64,000 bases of DNA, from the NCBI GenBank assembly GCA_049340005.1, contig JBMPIY010000001.1; one strand, 5' to 3'. This document shows, piece after piece, positions 60,900 to 64,000 of this stretch (within the stretch, counting starts at the first letter, position 1; each line of letters begins with the position of its first letter). The notes under the pieces were generated by a model that was not told the origin of the DNA, did no database searches, and was given only the letters and a program-made list of their open reading frames with translations. The stretch is from CAXBDP01 sp963974465. GTDB taxonomy: Bacteria > Bacteroidota > Bacteroidia > Cytophagales > Cyclobacteriaceae. A program made the position numbers and the translations under genes.

Positions 60900-60930
60900 A
60901 AAGTCCCGTTACATTGGCGGGACTTTTGTT
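60900..60930 (+). terminator. Rho-independent terminator after the E2 gene
   Basis: AAGTCCCG (60901-60908) pairs with CGGGACTT (60918-60925) across a nine-base loop, followed by TTGTTTTT. A perfect eight-base stem. Confidence 0.88.
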
Positions 60931-60972
60931 TTTAGCTGGAAATTATAAACAAAGTATTTTAATTCGATTAAT

Positions 60973-61509
60973 ATGAAAATAAGATCAACAACCGTAGTGG
61001 CAGTGAGGCATAATGGCAAAGTAGCCATTGGTGCAGATGGACAAGCTACTATGGGCAATACAGTAGCAAAGAGCAATGTGCGAAAAATAAGAAAATTGGC
61101 GGGTGGAAAAATCCTAGCTGGTTTTGCAGGAAGTACTGCAGATGCCTTTACACTTTTGGAGCGATTTGATGAGAAGTTAAACGCTCATGGCGGCAATATG
61201 AAAAGAGCTGCTATTGAGCTTGCAAAAGACTGGAGAATGGATCGTTTTCTCCGCAGATTAGAAGCGATGATTATTGTGGCCAATGTGGATGAAATTCTTG
61301 TTATTTCTGGAACAGGCGATGTGCTTGAACCTGATAATGCAATTGCAGCAATTGGGTCGGGAAGTATGTACGCTCAGTCCGCAGCCACTGCATTGAAAAA
61401 ACATGCAACAAATTTAAGTGCAAGGGAAATGGTAGAAGAAAGCTTAAATATTGCTGCTGATATCTGTATTTATACCAATCATAATTTAGTGATAGAAACC
61501 ATAGATTAA
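60973..61509 (+). CDS. hslV: HslV peptidase subunit of the HslUV protease
   Basis: N-terminal-threonine protease of the bacterial proteasome-like HslUV complex. The mature enzyme would begin at Thr6 in KIRSTTVVAVRHNGK, after removal of a five-residue propeptide; GADGQATMGNTVAKSNVRKI and GFAGSTADAFTLLERF follow, then LSAREMVEESLNIAADICIY. The length of 178 residues is normal. The ATPase HslU is not in this window. Confidence 0.96.
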   Translation: MKIRSTTVVAVRHNGKVAIGADGQATMGNTVAKSNVRKIRKLAGGKILAGFAGSTADAFTLLERFDEKLNAHGGNMKRAAIELAKDWRMDRFLRRLEAMIIVANVDEILVISGTGDVLEPDNAIAAIGSGSMYAQSAATALKKHATNLSAREMVEESLNIAADICIYTNHNLVIETID

Positions 61510-61520
61510 AACTTCAGATT

Positions 61521-61868
61521 TTGAACAAAATTACCATCTATCATCACGCAAGATGTGGCAAAAGCAGGCAAACGCTTGCTCTTTTGAGAGAAAATGGAAT
61601 TGAACCGGAGATCATTGAATATGTGAAAAATCCTCCCAGTTTCGATGAAATTGTGAACGTTTTAAAGCGATTAGATATACCAGCCGAAAAGTTGGTGCGA
61701 AAAAACGAAGCAATTTTCAAAGAGAACTATAGCGGGAAGGAGCTTAGCGAAAAGCAGTATATTCAAGCAATGGTTGATGATCCAATTTTGATCGAAAGAC
61801 CCATCGTAATTAAAGACAACAAAGCGGTGATCGGAAGACCACCCGAAAACATTAATCTTTTATTGTGA
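61521..61868 (+). CDS. ArsC/Spx-family protein
   Basis: A 115-residue thioredoxin-fold protein. The active-site Cys lies in YHHARCGKSRQTLALL, and KNEAIFKENYSGKEL with IERPIVIKDNKAVIGRPPEN contains the Arg cluster of glutaredoxin-coupled arsenate reductases. It could be an arsenate reductase or a relative such as YffB; no ars genes adjoin. The start is a TTG at 61521; no ATG is available between stops. It overlaps the next gene by one base. Confidence 0.88.
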   Translation: MNKITIYHHARCGKSRQTLALLRENGIEPEIIEYVKNPPSFDEIVNVLKRLDIPAEKLVRKNEAIFKENYSGKELSEKQYIQAMVDDPILIERPIVIKDNKAVIGRPPENINLLL

Positions 61869-62368
61869 TGAAAAAAATTGGAAGCCTTTTATCTGTAGGT
61901 GTATTCTTGATCCTTTCGGCATTTTATATTGCTGATGATGCTAAGCCAATGCTTTTGCTTAATGGTACTTTTCATTTAGGTAATGGCGAAAACCTTCCCA
62001 ATAGCGCAATAGCTTTTAATGAAGAGGAAATGCTTTTTATGGCTGATGCCACCACTGCAAAAATTGAAATAGAACGCTTCCAATTACTTTCAATTCCTCA
62101 AATGCACATCTATGCTATCGAGTTGATAGATGCTTCCGATTCTAAGATATTTTCTGAGGAATTTCCTAATCTTATTTCCCTGTATTCCTCAAGAGATTCT
62201 GTAGCCACTGCTAAGGTTTTTCATAAGCAATTGACGGCGTCTTATTTTGAAGAGAAGCGCAGTCCAAGTTTTATTGTGATCAATAAGGAATGGAACAATT
62301 CTTTGCCATTTAAGCTCCTCTATGTTTTTATAGACGGGAAAATGGTAAAAGGCCCGGCCAAGAAATAA
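61868..62368 (+). CDS. Exported protein of unknown function
   Basis: A 166-residue protein with an N-terminal hydrophobic segment (about 5-22, IGSLLSVGVFLILSAFYIAD) that may be a signal peptide or anchor. I prefer ATG 61868, which overlaps the stop of the ArsC-family gene by one base, to GTG 61865. No motif is recognisable; it ends in DGKMVKGPAKK. Co-transcribed with the ArsC-family gene. Confidence 0.65.
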   Translation: MKKIGSLLSVGVFLILSAFYIADDAKPMLLLNGTFHLGNGENLPNSAIAFNEEEMLFMADATTAKIEIERFQLLSIPQMHIYAIELIDASDSKIFSEEFPNLISLYSSRDSVATAKVFHKQLTASYFEEKRSPSFIVINKEWNNSLPFKLLYVFIDGKMVKGPAKK

Positions 62369-62371
62369 TTT

Positions 62372-62379
62372 CCTCCCGC
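62372..62379 (-). repeat. Intergenic copy of the GCGGGAGG octamer
   Basis: CCTCCCGC on the plus strand, four bases after the stop of the preceding exported protein gene, in the 83-base gap before the convergent aminotransferase. One of three intergenic copies. Confidence 0.7.
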
Positions 62380-62451
62380 TTTTCTGAAAATGTGATACGT
62401 TAACTTGCTTGGAGGTTTTGATAAATCCTCAATTTCTTGCTGACCATAAGG

Positions 62452-63639
62452 CTATTTGGTTAACTCAATAGCATTCAAAATTATTTCACAAGCTTCACGA
62501 ATTTCAGCATCACTTATGGTAAGCGGTGGGGCTATTCGCATACTATTGTCACAGAATAGGAACCAATCTGTAATGACTCCCATTTCTATAGCTTTATCAA
62601 TTATCTGTTTCAACCGATCGAAATCTTTGAACTCAATCGCCATCATGAACCCGGCTTCACGGATCGCTTTAATTTCAGGGTGAATCAAAAGGCTTTTGAA
62701 TAATTCAACCTTAGTTGGGATTTGCTCATAAAGCTTCTCATCACGAATAATTTCTAAAGCTGCCAATGAGGCGGCGGCTGATACAGGATGCCCTCCAAAA
62801 GTGGTGATATGCCCTAATATTGGGTTTTCACTTAAGCTAGTCATTATTTGCTTGCTACTAATAAAAGCACCAATTGGCATGCCTCCACCCATTCCTTTGG
62901 CAGTTACCAATATATCAGGTTGGATGTCGTATTGCTCAAACGCCCAAAAGCTACCTGTACGCCCAAATCCCGCTTGTATTTCATCAAGTATAAGCAATGT
63001 GCCTGTTTCATTACAACGTCTTCTGAGCGCCTTCCAATAGCTTTTACTGGCCGTTCTTACTCCTGCTTCTCCTTGCACAGTTTCTATTATTACTGCAGCC
63101 GTATTTGTATTTATTTTTTCTAATTCAGCCTCCATGCCAAAATGGATTAAAGAGATGCCTGGTAATAGTGGCCTATAAGCTTGCTTAAAGCTTTCTTCCC
63201 CACCGACAGACAAGGCACCATGCGAGGAGCCATGATAGGCTTTTCGGCAAGAAACAATATTCGCTCTGCTAGTGTATCTTTTTGCCAGTTTCAATGCTCC
63301 TTCAACAGCCTCACTTCCAGAGTTAACTAAATACACTGAATCCAAATTGCTTGGCAAAGTAGCCGCCAAAGCATTTGCTAATTTTACTTGTGGGCTTTGA
63401 ACATATTCGCCATATACCATTAGATGCATATATTTATCTAATTGATCTTTGGCTGCCTGAACTACTTTCGGATGCCTATGGCCTACATTACTTACACTAA
63501 TTCCTGATATTAGATCAAGGTATTTTTTGCCATCTGGGGCATATAAATAAGAACCTTCGGCACGTTCAATCTCAATCATCAGTGGAGTGGATGATGTCTG
63601 TGCTAAATTTTGAAGAAATAATTGACGATTTGTGAGCAT
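62452..63639 (-). CDS. Class III pyridoxal-phosphate aminotransferase
   Basis: A 395-residue transaminase of the acetylornithine/ornithine/4-aminobutyrate aminotransferase group. The PLP lysine is in ILVTAKGMGGGMPIGAFISS, preceded by LLILDEIQAGFGRTGSFWAF with the conserved Asp; YLVNSGSEAVEGALKLAKRY binds the phosphate, and KKYLDLISGISVSNVGHRHP is near the N-terminus. Substrate is not fixed by sequence; no arg genes adjoin, so aspartate or ornithine aminotransferase labels should be viewed with caution. It is divergent from the second ArnT-like gene. Confidence 0.93.
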   Translation of the reverse strand: MLTNRQLFLQNLAQTSSTPLMIEIERAEGSYLYAPDGKKYLDLISGISVSNVGHRHPKVVQAAKDQLDKYMHLMVYGEYVQSPQVKLANALAATLPSNLDSVYLVNSGSEAVEGALKLAKRYTSRANIVSCRKAYHGSSHGALSVGGEESFKQAYRPLLPGISLIHFGMEAELEKINTNTAAVIIETVQGEAGVRTASKSYWKALRRRCNETGTLLILDEIQAGFGRTGSFWAFEQYDIQPDILVTAKGMGGGMPIGAFISSKQIMTSLSENPILGHITTFGGHPVSAAASLAALEIIRDEKLYEQIPTKVELFKSLLIHPEIKAIREAGFMMAIEFKDFDRLKQIIDKAIEMGVITDWFLFCDNSMRIAPPLTISDAEIREACEIILNAIELTK

Positions 63640-63699
63640 TTGGCAAAATTACAAAATTGCATGGAGCTATAAATTTGTAATTTCGGGCACTAATTAATT

Positions 63700-64000
63700 A
63701 TGATCAAATTAAAAGAACATAATATTCAAGTTGGTTTAGTGTTTTTGCTTTCGGCGATTGTACTTACCATCAACTTGGGGCAATCTCCTTTCTTTTTGGA
63801 AGAACCCAGACGTGCTCTTGTGGCAATAGAAATGCTATTTTCTGGCAATTATTGGGTGCCAACTATTCATGGAGAAATATATTTAAATAAACCTCCCGCT
63901 TTCAATTGGCTACTAGCGATTGGCTTCCAAATTTTTGGTGTGCATGAATGGGTTCCAAGAGGAATCACAGTTATTTCCTTTATGATAATGGCTTTTGTTA
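63700..64000 (+). CDS. ArnT-like (GT39 family) membrane glycosyltransferase, 3' end outside the window
   Basis: The first 100 codons of a second ArnT/PMT-family protein, running off the right edge. After an N-terminal helix (QVGLVFLLSAIVLTINLGQS) comes the periplasmic signature EEPRRALVAIEMLFSGNYWV and then LNKPPAFNWLLAIGFQIFG, equivalent to the LDEAKNAEAA / TDKPPAHYYF regions of the gene at 4523-6103. The Lys-Pro-Pro-Ala codons form the octamer at 63892. A TAAATTTG at 63670-63677 could be its -7 element. Substrate is unknown. Confidence 0.88.
   Translation, partial: MIKLKEHNIQVGLVFLLSAIVLTINLGQSPFFLEEPRRALVAIEMLFSGNYWVPTIHGEIYLNKPPAFNWLLAIGFQIFGVHEWVPRGITVISFMIMAFV

Larger units (their letters stand above)
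1168..63899. repeat. Dispersed exact octamer GCGGGAGG/CCTCCCGC, 32 copies
   Basis: Read by eye on both strands. GCGGGAGG on the plus strand starts at 2355, 5895, 14244, 19252, 24362, 27493, 34365, 37549, 41625, 43467, 47262, 51161, 51952, 55751 and 59962 (15). CCTCCCGC starts at 1168, 3244, 6015, 8040, 11579, 14850, 22420, 26802, 29581, 36552, 40771, 45450, 50678, 56347, 58893, 62372 and 63892 (17). Spacing runs from 120 bases to 4.8 kb. The next base after GCGGGAGG is A or T in 28 of 32. Few one-mismatch forms were found (for example 13167, 16795, 30836, 35267, 57543, 61732). Assuming about 37% G+C and independent bases, about 0.3 copies would be expected. Confidence 0.9.

Noticed and set aside
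13167..61739. One-mismatch relatives of the octamer (13167, 16795, 30836, 35267, 57543, 61732)
   Set aside because: Too few to form part of the signal; treated as background and not counted among the 32.
1168..63899. CRISPR array or REP element reading of the dispersed octamer
   Set aside because: No regular spacing, no spacers, no palindrome and no flanking conserved sequence beyond the core and one A/T base.
1..64000. tRNA genes
   Set aside because: No GTTCRANNC T-loop with matching acceptor stem was found on either strand by eye.

Overview
The window is an AT-rich (about 36-38% G+C by eye), densely coding chromosomal segment of a Bacteroidota member, most likely of the Cytophagales. The evidence is a subtilisin-like protease ending in a type IX secretion (T9SS) type sorting domain, a large Bacteroidetes-type putative porin, many lipoproteins with short lipoboxes, a complete-looking menaquinone gene run, few recognisable Shine-Dalgarno sequences, and promoter elements of the Bacteroidetes form TTG-N19/21-TAnnTTTG. 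I see no rRNA, tRNA or CRISPR, and no gene-free stretch longer than 300 bases. The assignment to Cytophagales rather than another order is an inference.

Layout. 1-1.9 kb: an ExbB/ExbD/TonB-like energy transduction operon, cut at the left edge. 1.9-4.5 kb: folC, trmB and a PAP2 phosphatase. 4.5-8.0 kb: lipid-linked glycosylation genes (ArnT-like, GT2 polyprenyl-phosphate glycosyltransferase, UPF0104 membrane protein). 8-16.7 kb: a degenerate TrpF homologue, a thioredoxin, lipoproteins, the S8 protease, rpe, an LpoB-like/COG3014 lipoprotein pair and envelope proteins. 16.8-20.5 kb: gyrA and a TPR protein, closed by a strong terminator. 20,576-21,957: one intact IS3-family element with a 3-bp target duplication. 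22-24.5 kb: a possible HolD-like protein, a thioesterase, pcm and ribE. 25.9-29.1 kb: dinB (Pol IV), a 94-residue orphan, a lipoprotein and a LexA/CI-like S24 self-cleaving repressor. 29.3-37.1 kb: a 2OG-Fe(II) oxygenase, then menI-like, menF, menD and menB, two bacterial PH-domain proteins and menE on the minus strand. 37-44.8 kb: phosphatase, TPR protein, zinc-ribbon/NIF3 pair, lpxK, porin and miaE. 44.8-54.5 kb: exported GATase-like protein, MacB-type permease, lipoproteins, a small Imm-like membrane protein, aldo/keto reductase, AlbA-domain regulator, a histone-deacetylase-family enzyme, OmpH/Skp-like protein and a deoxyhypusine-synthase homologue. 54.6-64 kb: PD40/OmpA protein, GT2, YheT-like hydrolase, two-lipoyl-domain E2, hslV, an ArsC-family protein, a class III aminotransferase and the start of a second ArnT-like gene.

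The most unusual signal is not a gene. The octamer GCGGGAGG (or its complement CCTCCCGC) occurs exactly 32 times, about once per 2 kb, where an independent-base estimate gives about 0.3 for both strands together. It is used in all three codon phases, in many unrelated genes on both strands, and three times between genes. That is the behaviour of a genome-wide DNA signal of the Chi, KOPS or uptake-sequence kind, not of a protein motif or mobile repeat. I know of no description of this octamer as such a signal in Bacteroidota.
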